64,000 nucleotides of DNA from Clostridium sp. UBA4108 (GTDB taxonomy: Bacteria > Bacillota > Clostridia > Clostridiales > Clostridiaceae): the NCBI GenBank assembly GCA_002381695.1, contig DFXM01000039.1, positions 226,121 to 290,120 on the forward strand, written 5' to 3'. Of the stretch, positions 32,931-40,843 are shown one piece after another. Both the position numbers and the translations under genes were made by a program. Each line of letters opens with the position of its first letter. The first letter of the stretch is position 1. Below the pieces are notes generated by a model that did not search any database, was not told where the DNA came from, and was given only the letters and a program-made list of their open reading frames with translations.

Positions 32931-33803
32931 ATGGGTGATTTAAGCTGTATATATGAAGAAATTAAAAAGAAAAGGGATACTTCATATAAAGTTGGTTTTC
33001 AAGGAGTAAGAGCTTCCTTTAGTCATCAAGCATTAATTGAGTATTTTGGAGATAGTGAAGACACTGCTTGCTTTTCAAGATTTGAGCAGGTGTTTGAAGC
33101 TTTGGAGAATGAGAAAATCAGGTATGGTGTATTACCTATTGAGAATTCCTCCACAGGAGGCATAGCTGAAGTATATGATCTCCTCCGAAAATATGGTTTT
33201 TACATAGTAGGTGAAAAATGTATTAAAGTTGACCATAATTTATTAGGTATAAAAGGAGCGGAGATTTTAGATATAGATGAGATATATTCCCATGAACAAG
33301 GGTTTCTGCAATGTAAGGAATTCTTAGATAGTCATGAGAATTGGAGATTGATACCATATTTTAACACAGCTAAAAGTGCTGAACTTATAAAGGATGAAAA
33401 TTTAAAGCGTAAGGGATGTATAGCTAGTAAAAAGGCTGCAGAAGTGTATGGATTAGATATTTTAAAGACCAATATTAATTATAATGTTAATAATCATACA
33501 CGATTTATAATTATAGAAAAAAATATGAAATTCAGTGAAGACTTAGATAAAATCAGCGTAGTAATAGCATTGGCCCATAAATCAGGAGCACTATATAGTA
33601 TTTTAAGATATTTTGAAGAGTACAATTCTAATATGATAAAGATTGAATCTAGACCTATGGTGGATAAATCCTGGGAGTATTTCTTTTACATAGATTTCCA
33701 TGGAAACCTATTAGAGGAAGGTACTAAAAATTTATTAAAGGATATAGAAAAAGATAGCTTATATTTTAAGTTTTTAGGCAATTATAAAGGTGAAGTGAAT
33801 TAA
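32931..33803 (+). CDS. pheA: Prephenate dehydratase
   Basis: A 290-residue enzyme that converts prephenate to phenylpyruvate. The catalytic domain (about residues 20-200) has VGFQGVRASFSHQAL, YGVLPIENSSTGGIAEVYDLL, YSHEQGFLQCKEFL and the catalytic NHTRFIII. A C-terminal ACT domain (about 210-285) with SGALYSILRYFEEYNSNMIKIESRP gives phenylalanine feedback inhibition. The N-terminus carries a short charged leader of about 18 residues and no chorismate mutase domain. It sits inside the aromatic operon, where shikimate dehydrogenase or kinase genes often lie. Confidence 0.93.
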   Translation: MGDLSCIYEEIKKKRDTSYKVGFQGVRASFSHQALIEYFGDSEDTACFSRFEQVFEALENEKIRYGVLPIENSSTGGIAEVYDLLRKYGFYIVGEKCIKVDHNLLGIKGAEILDIDEIYSHEQGFLQCKEFLDSHENWRLIPYFNTAKSAELIKDENLKRKGCIASKKAAEVYGLDILKTNINYNVNNHTRFIIIEKNMKFSEDLDKISVVIALAHKSGALYSILRYFEEYNSNMIKIESRPMVDKSWEYFFYIDFHGNLLEEGTKNLLKDIEKDSLYFKFLGNYKGEVN

Positions 33804-33889
33804 GTTATTTTCAAAAAATGTTTTTTCAGATGGCTAAAATCTTTCAGTAGCATTTTAAATTCATAATATGAAAATATTTAGGAGGTAAT

Positions 33890-34324
33890 ATGAAATTTTT
33901 GGTAATCAACGGTCCAAATATAAATTTTATAGGAATAAGGGAAAAAGAAATATACGGAAATAATGATTATGAGGAGCTTTGTAATTTTATTAAACATAAG
34001 GCGCAAAGATTAAATGTAGATGTAGATATAGTACAAAATAATATAGAAGGGGAATTAATAAATCATATACATAGAGCATATTTTGAAAAATATGATGGCA
34101 TAGTAATTAATCCAGGCGCATATACCCATTATAGTATAGCAATTTATGATGCACTTAAGTCTGTGAATTTAAAGGCTGTAGAAGTGCATTTAAGCAATAT
34201 TCATGCTAGAGAGGAGTATAGAAAGAAATCTGTGACAGCAGGAGCTTGTATAGGGCAAATTTCTGGCTTTGGATTTTTAGGATATGCACTAGCATTAGAA
34301 GTATTGGTTAATAGCTGTAGTTAA
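33890..34324 (+). CDS. aroQ: 3-dehydroquinate dehydratase, type II
   Basis: A 144-residue dodecameric enzyme that dehydrates 3-dehydroquinate. It begins LVINGPNINFIGIREKEIYG (catalytic Tyr in the lid), with VDIVQNNIEGELINHIH, INPGAYTHYSIAIYDAL, and the substrate-binding EVHLSNIHAREEYRK and GACIGQISGFGFLGY. In type II enzymes the second block normally contains the catalytic His in EVHLSN, present here. The last gene of the operon is 86 nt after pheA with its own TAGGAGG. The 5' block reads NINFIG where most members have NLNLLG. Confidence 0.93.
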   Translation: MKFLVINGPNINFIGIREKEIYGNNDYEELCNFIKHKAQRLNVDVDIVQNNIEGELINHIHRAYFEKYDGIVINPGAYTHYSIAIYDALKSVNLKAVEVHLSNIHAREEYRKKSVTAGACIGQISGFGFLGYALALEVLVNSCS

Positions 34325-34441
34325 AAGTATTAAACATATAATATTATTATTTATATTGATATGGAAATAAAGGTAGCTTAGAAATCTATAATCTATTATA
34401 TTATAAATTTTGCCTCGATTATTGTAGAACATAGAAATTAT

Positions 34442-34469
34442 TTGACATTTGAGGATTGATTTTTATACA
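34442..34469 (+). promoter_or_regulatory. Candidate promoter upstream of murA
   Basis: TTGACA at 34442-34447 and TATACA at 34464-34469 are 16 nt apart. The element is the best promoter match in the 34325-34636 gap; the rest of that gap shows nothing recognisable. Confidence 0.5.
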
Positions 34470-34636
34470 CATCTATCTTACACTAAGTATAGATAAAAAT
34501 TTACAAGAAATATTTTAAATATTTTAATAGTTAGAAATGTTATGAAGTAACTTGAGAAGTGCAATACTTAAATTAGTTTATTTCATAAGTTTTAAACATG
34601 TAGAAAAGTATATAGAGGGAAAGTAGGTTTTAAGTC

Positions 34637-35929
34637 TTGAGGTGGATAGAAATTAAAGGAAATACTTCTCTAAGAGGAACTATAAATGTACCAGGTTCTA
34701 AAAACAGCTCATTACCTTTAATGGCAGCAGCTTGTCTTTCAGAGGAGCAGATTATACTTAGAAATATACCAGAAATATCTGATGTAGATATATTATTAAG
34801 CATAGGAGAAGATATAGGTCTTAAATATATTAAGGAAGCAGAATACATATTATTAAGCCCAAAAGAAATATGTAGTGGAGATATTGATATAGAGAAATCA
34901 GCTGCATATAGAGCTTCATATTATTTTATAGGAGCATTATTGGCTAAGATGAAAAAAGTTAGAATAGGATACCCAGGGGGAGATAATTTTGGCAGTAGAC
35001 CTATTGACCAACATATAAAGGGATTGGAAGCCTTAGGTGCAAAAGTGGAATTATATAGAGATTATTATGAGGTAAGCTGTGAAAAGCTTAAGGGTGCTGA
35101 TATTTATTTTGACGTAATAACTAGTGGAGCTACTATTAATGTTATGTTGGCTAGTGTACTTGCAGAAGGAAAAACTACCCTAAAAAATGCTGCAAGAGAT
35201 CCTGAAGTTGTAGATGTTGCCATAATGCTAAATAAAATGGGAGCAAAAATTAAGGGGATGGGAACAAGTACTATAACTATAGAAGGGGTAGAAAGATTAC
35301 AAGGATGTGACCATACTGTAATCCCTGATAGATTAATTGTAGGAAGCCTTATAATTGGAGCAGCAGCAACAAGAGGTGATGTTACAGTAGAAGGAGTAAT
35401 TCCAGAGCATTTACATTCCTGTCTAGCAAAATTGAAGGAAGCAGGAGTTACTATTGAAAGCGGAGATGATTACATAAGAGCTTATGTAGAAGATACATTA
35501 AAGGGTATAAATGTAAAAGCTTCAATGTACCCTGGTTTTGCCACAGATTTACAACAGCCATTAACAGCAATGCTTTTAACTGCAGATAGTCATAGTACAA
35601 TAATTGATACTGTTTACCCCGAAAGATTTAATCATTGTGTTCAATTAAATAAGATGGGAGCAGATATCATTTTAAGAGATGGATCTGTGGTGATTCCAGC
35701 TAAGAGAAAAATTAATGGTGAATGGGTTCACGCCACAGATGTAAGAGCGGGAATGTGTTTAATTTTAGCTGGTATGCTTGGAAAAGGAACTACTCATATA
35801 ACCGGAATAGAACATATTGAGAGAGGATATCCTGATATTGTAGAAACTTTTATTACTCTAGGAGCAAAGATTAAGTTATGTGATGATAATGTAGATATAG
35901 AGGATAAGGAAATAGTTCAAGAAATGTAA
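34637..35929 (+). CDS. murA: UDP-N-acetylglucosamine 1-carboxyvinyltransferase with Asp at the fosfomycin-target position
   Basis: A 430-residue MurA, first committed step of peptidoglycan synthesis. Conserved elements: GSKNSSLPLMAA (Lys22, Asn23), YRASYYFIGALLA, RPIDQHIKGLEALGA, GFATDLQQPLTAML (the general-base Asp), PERFNHCVQLNKMGAD and TDVRAGMCLILAGML. The loop that normally reads PGGCAIGAR reads PGGDNFGSR. The catalytic cysteine (Cys115 in E. coli) is therefore Asp116. Natural Cys-to-Asp MurA enzymes (mycobacteria, Chlamydia) are active but not alkylated by fosfomycin. The start is TTG, with AGTAGG upstream. A terminator follows. It is probably one of two MurA paralogues in the genome. 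Confidence 0.88.
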   Translation: MRWIEIKGNTSLRGTINVPGSKNSSLPLMAAACLSEEQIILRNIPEISDVDILLSIGEDIGLKYIKEAEYILLSPKEICSGDIDIEKSAAYRASYYFIGALLAKMKKVRIGYPGGDNFGSRPIDQHIKGLEALGAKVELYRDYYEVSCEKLKGADIYFDVITSGATINVMLASVLAEGKTTLKNAARDPEVVDVAIMLNKMGAKIKGMGTSTITIEGVERLQGCDHTVIPDRLIVGSLIIGAAATRGDVTVEGVIPEHLHSCLAKLKEAGVTIESGDDYIRAYVEDTLKGINVKASMYPGFATDLQQPLTAMLLTADSHSTIIDTVYPERFNHCVQLNKMGADIILRDGSVVIPAKRKINGEWVHATDVRAGMCLILAGMLGKGTTHITGIEHIERGYPDIVETFITLGAKIKLCDDNVDIEDKEIVQEM

Positions 35930-35946
35930 AATTAAGTATCATATGT

Positions 35947-35985
35947 AGAGAGACTAATTATAATGAATTAGTCTCTCTTAAATTT
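35947..35985 (+). terminator. Rho-independent terminator
   Basis: AGAGAGACTAATT pairs with AATTAGTCTCTCT over 6 nt and is followed by a weak T-tract, downstream of murA. Confidence 0.8.
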
Positions 35986-35992
35986 TACCCTA

Positions 35993-36052
35993 TATTTTAG
36001 ATGGTTGTTGATTCAGATTTGGATAATAGTATGCTGTTAATTATCAACAACG
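35993..36052. repeat. Dispersed palindromic repeat, family 1 (copy at 36.0 kb)
   Basis: Begins TATTTTAGATGGTTGTTGATT and ends TTATCAACAAC, with GTTGTTGAT and ATCAACAAC as inverted ends. The left end matches the copy at 50.1 kb (ATTTTAGATAGTTGTTGATT) at all but one base. Confidence 0.6.
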
Positions 36053-36177
36053 ATGAAAGCAGATAAATTTAAGAAGGAAATAAACATAAAATTTGAAATC
36101 TATAGTATAATTTACTTAATAAATCAATTCATATTTGAAGTTGAATCAGTAGTGTTTTAATAATTGGAGGAATGTAT

Positions 36178-37545
36178 ATGTCAGAAATAAAGAGTATTGT
36201 AGATAAACAGAGAGAATACTTTAATAAAGGAACTACTAAATCAATAGATTTTAGAATAGAGAAACTAAATATATTAAAGAATGCCATATTAAAAAACGAA
36301 GGAGAAATCTTAGAAGCTATTAATAAGGATCTTAACAAGGCACCTTTTGAAGCTTATGCAACTGAAGTGGGAATAGTACTAGAGGAATTAAGTTTTCTAA
36401 TGAAACATATTCGTAAATGGACACGTCCAAAGAGAGTTAAGGCTCCCATTATGCATTTTCCATCAAAAACCTATACAGTAGCAGAGCCCTATGGATTATC
36501 CTTAATTATGTCACCTTGGAACTATCCATTCCAATTGACAATAGGTCCACTAATTGGCTCTATAGCCGGAGGAAATTGTACTATTATTAAGCCATCGGCC
36601 TTTTCAGCAAATACTTCTAGAGTAATTAGCAAAATAATAGAGGAAAACTTTGAAGAGGAATATATTACAGTAATTGAAGGTGGAAGAACTGAAAATCAAG
36701 CATTACTCAATGAAAAATTTGATTATATATTCTTTACTGGCAGCGTAGATGTGGGAAAAGTAGTTATGGAAGCTGCATCTAAACATCTAACTCCTGTAAC
36801 TTTAGAACTAGGTGGAAAGAGTCCTTGCATAGTAAATAGTGATGCTAATATTGAACTAGCAGCTAAGAGAATTGTATGGGGAAAATTTTTAAATGGAGGA
36901 CAGACCTGTGTTGCTCCTGATTATGTGCTAGTTCATAAGGATATAAAAGTTGAATTAATAGAAAATATGAAAAAATATATTAATAAATTTTATGGGGAAA
37001 GCCCATGTGATAATAAGAATTTCCCTAAAATCATCAATGAGAAACATTTTAATCGCCTCCTTAGGCTTTTAGAAGGAGAAGATATAGCCATTGGAGGAAA
37101 GAGTAATCTTCATAGTTTTAAAATAGCACCTACAGTGGTTGATAATGTGACCTGGGAACACAATATAATGAAGGAAGAAATCTTTGGACCACTATTACCA
37201 ATATTGGAGTTTGAGAGCATTGATAAAGTCATTGAGGTGGTGAATAGTCATCCTAAACCTCTAGCATTATATCTATTTACCACTAGTAGTATAATTGAGA
37301 AAAAGATAGTTGGAAATATATCTTTTGGTGGAGGATGTATAAATGATACAATTGTACATCTTGCTACTTCACACATGGCTTTTGGTGGGGTTGGAGAAAG
37401 TGGTATGGGTGGATATCATGGAAAGGCAAGTTTTGAAACATTTACCCATAAGAAGAGCATATTGAAAAAATCTAATTTAATTGATATAAACCTTAGATAT
37501 CCTCCTTATAAGGATAAACTTAACCTATTAAAGAAGATTTTTTAG
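36178..37545 (+). CDS. Aldehyde dehydrogenase (class 3-like)
   Basis: A 455-residue NAD(P)-dependent aldehyde dehydrogenase. Motifs: SPWNYPFQLTIGPLIGSIAGGN (cofactor entry), IIKPSAFSANTS, FFTGSVDVGK, the catalytic-glutamate LELGGKSPCIV, the nucleophile cysteine GKFLNGGQTCVAPDYVLV, EEIFGPLLPI and the C-terminal THKKSIL. The length and absence of an N-terminal extension match class 3 (fatty aldehyde) enzymes. The ATG at 36178 is 7 nt from GGAGG, while an upstream in-frame ATG at 36172 is only 1 nt away. It is a single gene. It may oxidise medium-chain or aromatic aldehydes; the substrate is unknown. Confidence 0.93.
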   Translation: MSEIKSIVDKQREYFNKGTTKSIDFRIEKLNILKNAILKNEGEILEAINKDLNKAPFEAYATEVGIVLEELSFLMKHIRKWTRPKRVKAPIMHFPSKTYTVAEPYGLSLIMSPWNYPFQLTIGPLIGSIAGGNCTIIKPSAFSANTSRVISKIIEENFEEEYITVIEGGRTENQALLNEKFDYIFFTGSVDVGKVVMEAASKHLTPVTLELGGKSPCIVNSDANIELAAKRIVWGKFLNGGQTCVAPDYVLVHKDIKVELIENMKKYINKFYGESPCDNKNFPKIINEKHFNRLLRLLEGEDIAIGGKSNLHSFKIAPTVVDNVTWEHNIMKEEIFGPLLPILEFESIDKVIEVVNSHPKPLALYLFTTSSIIEKKIVGNISFGGGCINDTIVHLATSHMAFGGVGESGMGGYHGKASFETFTHKKSILKKSNLIDINLRYPPYKDKLNLLKKIF

Positions 37546-37570
37546 AAGGATTCAATAAAATGATTCAATA

Positions 37571-37686
37571 TCATACAAGTATGCTTTAATAAACTGTTGA
37601 GTAGGAATAATATGAAGTTCAGATTGACTAGTTTTTAAGCATACTTGTATAATATAGAAATTTAATTACAGCTCATATATATAAGT
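37571..37686. repeat. Dispersed palindromic repeat, family 2 (copy at 37.6 kb)
   Basis: ACAAGTATGCTT near the left end pairs with AAGCATACTTGT near 37636-37648. The centre holds AATAATATGAAGTTC, shared with copies at 45.1 and 46.7 kb, and the right flank TATAATATAGAAATTTAATT resembles the 46.7-kb copy. Confidence 0.6.
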
Positions 37687-37897
37687 TTCAATAATAAAAC
37701 TACATAATACAAATAGACATTCTTATAATTTATTTAAGTTGAACTTTATATTATTGCTGTGAATACCATTTGCAGGAACCTTAGTAAATCAAGGTTTTGA
37801 AACGGTTGAACAATAATAATATAAAGTTCTAATTAATCTAATTTTCATAATATAGTCTATTTGTATAATGTAGAAACTTAATTGAAACTTATATACA
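37675..37897. repeat. MITE-like element with about 40-bp terminal inverted repeats (family 2)
   Basis: The left end ATATATAAGTTTCAAT..ACTACATAATACAAATAGAC matches, reverse-complemented, the right end GTCTATTTGTATAATGTAG..ATTGAAACTTATATAC with few differences. Inside, GAACTTTATATTATTG faces CAATAATAATATAAAGTTC. There is no transposase gene, so it would need a helper enzyme in trans. It fills most of the gap between the aldehyde dehydrogenase and DUF3870 genes. Confidence 0.6.
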
Positions 37898-38021
37898 TAA
37901 AATCTAAGATGTTTTTAATTGTTAAACTATTGAATTTATGAATTTTTTACATTACAATATAGTCAAGGCATATTGAATATTATTTGGTGGGCCTAACTTA
38001 AAGTTTAATGAGGTACTTTCT

Positions 38022-38345
38022 ATGTATGATAAAGGAACAATATATGTGGTTGGAACATCAAAGACCAATACAGATAATGCTATAACTAACAGATTTAATG
38101 CTTTTTTCATTGGATTTGTTATAGATATTAAAACAGAATCTATTATTGATTTAAGCTGCACTTCAACTATTAGAACCACAGAGGAATTTGTTAAGACCCT
38201 CTTTCTTGGGAAAAATATAGGAAAGTATGATTTGGAAATAGAGGAAGAAATCAAGAGAAGATATCATGGGTCATCTCAAAAGGCAATTATTGTGGCCTAT
38301 AAAGATGCATTTAAAAAATATAATGAAATAAAACAAAAATATTAG
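38022..38345 (+). CDS. DUF3870 domain-containing protein
   Basis: A 107-residue protein matching DUF3870, a clostridial family of unknown function. Hallmarks are IYVVGTSKTNTDNAI at the N-terminus, FFIGFVIDIKTESIIDLSCTSTIRTTEEFVK in the middle (read in parts), and IEEEIKRRYHGSSQKAIIVAYKDA at the end. The RRYHGSSQKA stretch is the most conserved block. GAGGTACTTTCT precedes the start, a moderate ribosome site. A terminator follows. It is a single gene. Confidence 0.8.
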   Translation: MYDKGTIYVVGTSKTNTDNAITNRFNAFFIGFVIDIKTESIIDLSCTSTIRTTEEFVKTLFLGKNIGKYDLEIEEEIKRRYHGSSQKAIIVAYKDAFKKYNEIKQKY

Positions 38346-38397
38346 TACTGCTTTATTTATAGGACATATTTTATTATACGAGTATGTTAAAGTAAAT

Positions 38398-38452
38398 AAA
38401 ACCCAGTAAAAGCTAGGATATATCTATGCTTTTATTGGGTTTTAATTTTTTA
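38398..38452 (+). terminator. Rho-independent terminator
   Basis: AAAACCCAGTAAAAGC pairs with GCTTTTATTGGGTTTT, followed by a T-run, downstream of the DUF3870 gene. Confidence 0.85.
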
Positions 38453-38480
38453 TAAACATATTATGAGGAGGAGAGTTTAT

Positions 38481-39569
38481 ATGAAAATTACTGATATAAA
38501 AATAGGGAGAATATCTGTACCATTAAGGACTCCATTTAAAACTGCACTAAGAACAGTAAACAGTGTAGAGGATGTAATAGTAAAAATATATACAGACACA
38601 GGAAATATAGGGTTTGGTGAAGCTCCCCCTACAGGAGTCATCACAGGAGATACTACAGGATCTATAATAGGGGCAATTGAGGACCACATAAAGAAAACAA
38701 TAATAGGTATGGAAATAGATAATTTTGAGGAATTAATGCATAAGCTTCATAGCTGTGTTATTAAAAATAGTAGCGCAAAAGCTGCTATAGATATAGCATT
38801 ATATGATTTATATGGACAACTTTATAAGGCTCCACTATATAAGCTTTTAGGGGGATATAGAAAGGAGATTACTACAGATATAACAATAAGTGTTAATGAT
38901 CCCGAAGAGATGGCTAAGGATAGTTTAGAGGCTGTAAAAAGAGGATATAATACTTTGAAAATAAAAGTAGGAAAAGATGCTAAAAAAGATATGGAAAGAA
39001 TGAAGGCTATTAGGGCAGCAGTTGGATATGATGTAGATTTAAGAATAGATGCCAATCAAGGGTGGAAGCCTAAAGAAGCAATACAAGTTCTTAGAAAAAT
39101 GGAGGATGAAGGGTTGCAAATTGAGTTTGTAGAGCAACCAGTTTTAGCTCATGATCTTGAAGGATTGAAATATGTTAAGGATAATATATCGATTCCAGTA
39201 TTAGCAGATGAGAGTGTGTTTTCACCTATGGATGCATTGAGAATATTGCAATTAGGAGCAGCTGATTTCGTTAATATTAAGCTGATGAAAACTGGTGGAA
39301 TATATAATGCACTTAAGATATGCAGTGTTGCAGAGATGTATGGAGTAGAATGTATGATTGGTTGTATGTTAGAGGCAAAAGTCAGTGTAACTGCAGCAGT
39401 TCATTTAGCTTGTGCTAAGAGCATAATAACTAAAATCGACCTAGATGGGCCTGTATTATGTAGTGAAGATCCAGTAATAGGAGGAGCTATATTTAATGAA
39501 TTCAAAATAGGGGTCGGTGAAGAACCAGGTCTTGGAATAAAGGAGATTGAGAATGTAATGTATTTATAA
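38481..39569 (+). CDS. Dipeptide epimerase (L-Ala-D/L-Glu epimerase)
   Basis: A 362-residue enolase-superfamily enzyme that interconverts L-Ala-D-Glu and L-Ala-L-Glu, an entry step in murein peptide recycling. It has the N-terminal capping domain with GFGEAPPTGVITGDT. Catalytic lysine is in TLKIKVGKD, metal ligands are in RIDANQGW, EFVEQP and LADESVF, and the second lysine is in FVNIKLMKTGG. These are the muconate-lactonising subgroup signatures of YkfB/YcjG-type epimerases. The start at 38481 follows AGGAGGAG at good spacing. The next gene is a serine hydrolase, consistent with wall-peptide metabolism. Confidence 0.88.
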   Translation: MKITDIKIGRISVPLRTPFKTALRTVNSVEDVIVKIYTDTGNIGFGEAPPTGVITGDTTGSIIGAIEDHIKKTIIGMEIDNFEELMHKLHSCVIKNSSAKAAIDIALYDLYGQLYKAPLYKLLGGYRKEITTDITISVNDPEEMAKDSLEAVKRGYNTLKIKVGKDAKKDMERMKAIRAAVGYDVDLRIDANQGWKPKEAIQVLRKMEDEGLQIEFVEQPVLAHDLEGLKYVKDNISIPVLADESVFSPMDALRILQLGAADFVNIKLMKTGGIYNALKICSVAEMYGVECMIGCMLEAKVSVTAAVHLACAKSIITKIDLDGPVLCSEDPVIGGAIFNEFKIGVGEEPGLGIKEIENVMYL

Positions 39570-39596
39570 TAATGAAGTTTAATTTTAATATTTGGA

Positions 39597-39682
39597 TTTG
39601 TTTTAATATAGTGTTGATAATGAACTATATATTATTACTCGCAATAATATATAGTTCATTATCAACAATCATTTAAAACAAA
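39597..39682. repeat. Full-length palindromic repeat, family 1 (type copy)
   Basis: An 86-bp hairpin: GTTGATAATGAACTATATAT plus TATT (39613-39636) is a perfect 24-bp reverse complement of 39643-39666, with loop ACTCGC. Outer arms are TTTGTTTTAATATA and CATTTAAAACAAA. It lies right after the dipeptide epimerase gene and may also act as a terminator. Confidence 0.75.
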
Positions 39683-39766
39683 GCATAATATTTTATAAAA
39701 GAAAAACCTATTTATATGGTATTTAAGGTAAAGTAGTATAACAATTATGATGGAAGGAGCCTTTTT

Positions 39767-40552
39767 ATGGAGTTAGAGCAGTTGATTAACAATATAATAA
39801 TGGATACCACAGCAGATGTGGCATTGGTATTTAAATGTTTTAAAGGAAATTATAATATTAATATAAATGAAAATATGAAATTCCCCTCAGCTAGTACCAT
39901 TAAAATACTTATCATGGCAGCCGTAATGCAAGAGGTAGAGGAAGGGGTATTTGATTTAAATCACACCATAGAGTTAAAGGATGAAATGAAATGTGGTGGT
40001 GCAGGAATTTTTAGTGAACTGGATAGTGGACATAGATTTAATATAAGAGAATTGCTTACAGCTATGATAATTCAAAGTGATAATGCAGCTACTAACATGC
40101 TTATTGATTTGGTTGGTATGGGAAAAATAAATAAAATGGCTGAGGAACTAGATATGAAGAGTACTAAGCTAAATCGTAAAATGATGGATTTTCAGGCAGC
40201 TAAACAGGGGAAGGAAAACATCACTAATGCTAGAAACTTATCTATAATACTAGAGCTTATATATAGGGAAGTACTTGTAGATGAGCCTTCCAGCCAGATA
40301 ATGCTTTCGATTCTTAAAAAACAACAACTTGAAGGGGGTATTACAAAGTATCTTCCAGAGGATATAGTTATTGCTAATAAGACTGGAGATTTAAACAAAA
40401 TTGAACACGATGTGGGAATAGTTTATCATCCGCAAGGAGAGTATATCCTATGTGTGCTTACTAAGAATTTGAATTATAATAAAGAAGGTAAAGAGATAAT
40501 AGGGAAAATTTCTAGGGAGATATTTAATTTTTTGCTTAGTTCTAAACAATAA
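39767..40552 (+). CDS. Class A beta-lactamase-like serine hydrolase, cytoplasmic
   Basis: A 261-residue serine hydrolase of the beta-lactamase 2 (PF13354) fold. The motifs S43-T-I-K46, S104-D-N and K205-T-G are spaced as in class A beta-lactamases. There is no signal peptide. The omega-loop segment, where class A enzymes carry the deacylating Glu166, reads NRKMMDFQAAKQG and lacks it. Hydrolysis of beta-lactams is therefore unlikely; a D,D- or L,D-peptidase or esterase role in wall-peptide recycling beside the epimerase is possible. GGAAGGAG precedes the start. The function is unproven. Confidence 0.75.
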   Translation: MELEQLINNIIMDTTADVALVFKCFKGNYNININENMKFPSASTIKILIMAAVMQEVEEGVFDLNHTIELKDEMKCGGAGIFSELDSGHRFNIRELLTAMIIQSDNAATNMLIDLVGMGKINKMAEELDMKSTKLNRKMMDFQAAKQGKENITNARNLSIILELIYREVLVDEPSSQIMLSILKKQQLEGGITKYLPEDIVIANKTGDLNKIEHDVGIVYHPQGEYILCVLTKNLNYNKEGKEIIGKISREIFNFLLSSKQ

Positions 40553-40575
40553 TTGGATAATTTTTTCATAATATA

Positions 40576-40750
40576 AGAAGGTTGTCTAAAAATATTTTAA
40601 GTTGCAATTTTATCATATTCTCTTGCAAAAATTGATATTCTATTATTATTTTTTTAAGATTAAATAATAGAGTTTTGATTATTAATGAATAAATTTTTGT
40701 AAGGATAATTCATAAAAATTCACTTAAATTATTTTTAAGATAGCCTCCTT
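40576..40750. mobile_element. Candidate MITE with inverted repeats ending in GGTTGTCT/AGATAGCC
   Basis: About 175 bp. The left end AGAAGGTTGTCTAAAAATAT pairs, reverse-complemented, with the right end ATTTTTAAGATAGCCTCCTT and is followed by TTAAGT/ACTTAA. The outer GG.TATCTTAAAAA sequence is reminiscent of insertion sequence ends of the IS1182/IS4 type. It contains no transposase and lies immediately before the glnA promoter. No target duplication could be established by eye. Confidence 0.45.
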
Positions 40751-40760
40751 ATTTTTTTAT

Positions 40761-40788
40761 TTGACAGCTATATTGAGGGTGGTATAAT
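40761..40788 (+). promoter_or_regulatory. Promoter of glutamine synthetase gene
   Basis: TTGACA (40761-40766) and TATAAT (40783-40788) are exact hexamers with a 16-nt spacer, 55 nt upstream of the GTG start. The -35 lies only 10 bp after the MITE-like inverted repeat end. Confidence 0.85.
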
Positions 40789-40843
40789 ATGAACAGATAT
40801 GTAATTTATTACATTTATTCAATTAAAAGAAAAGAGGGTTATA

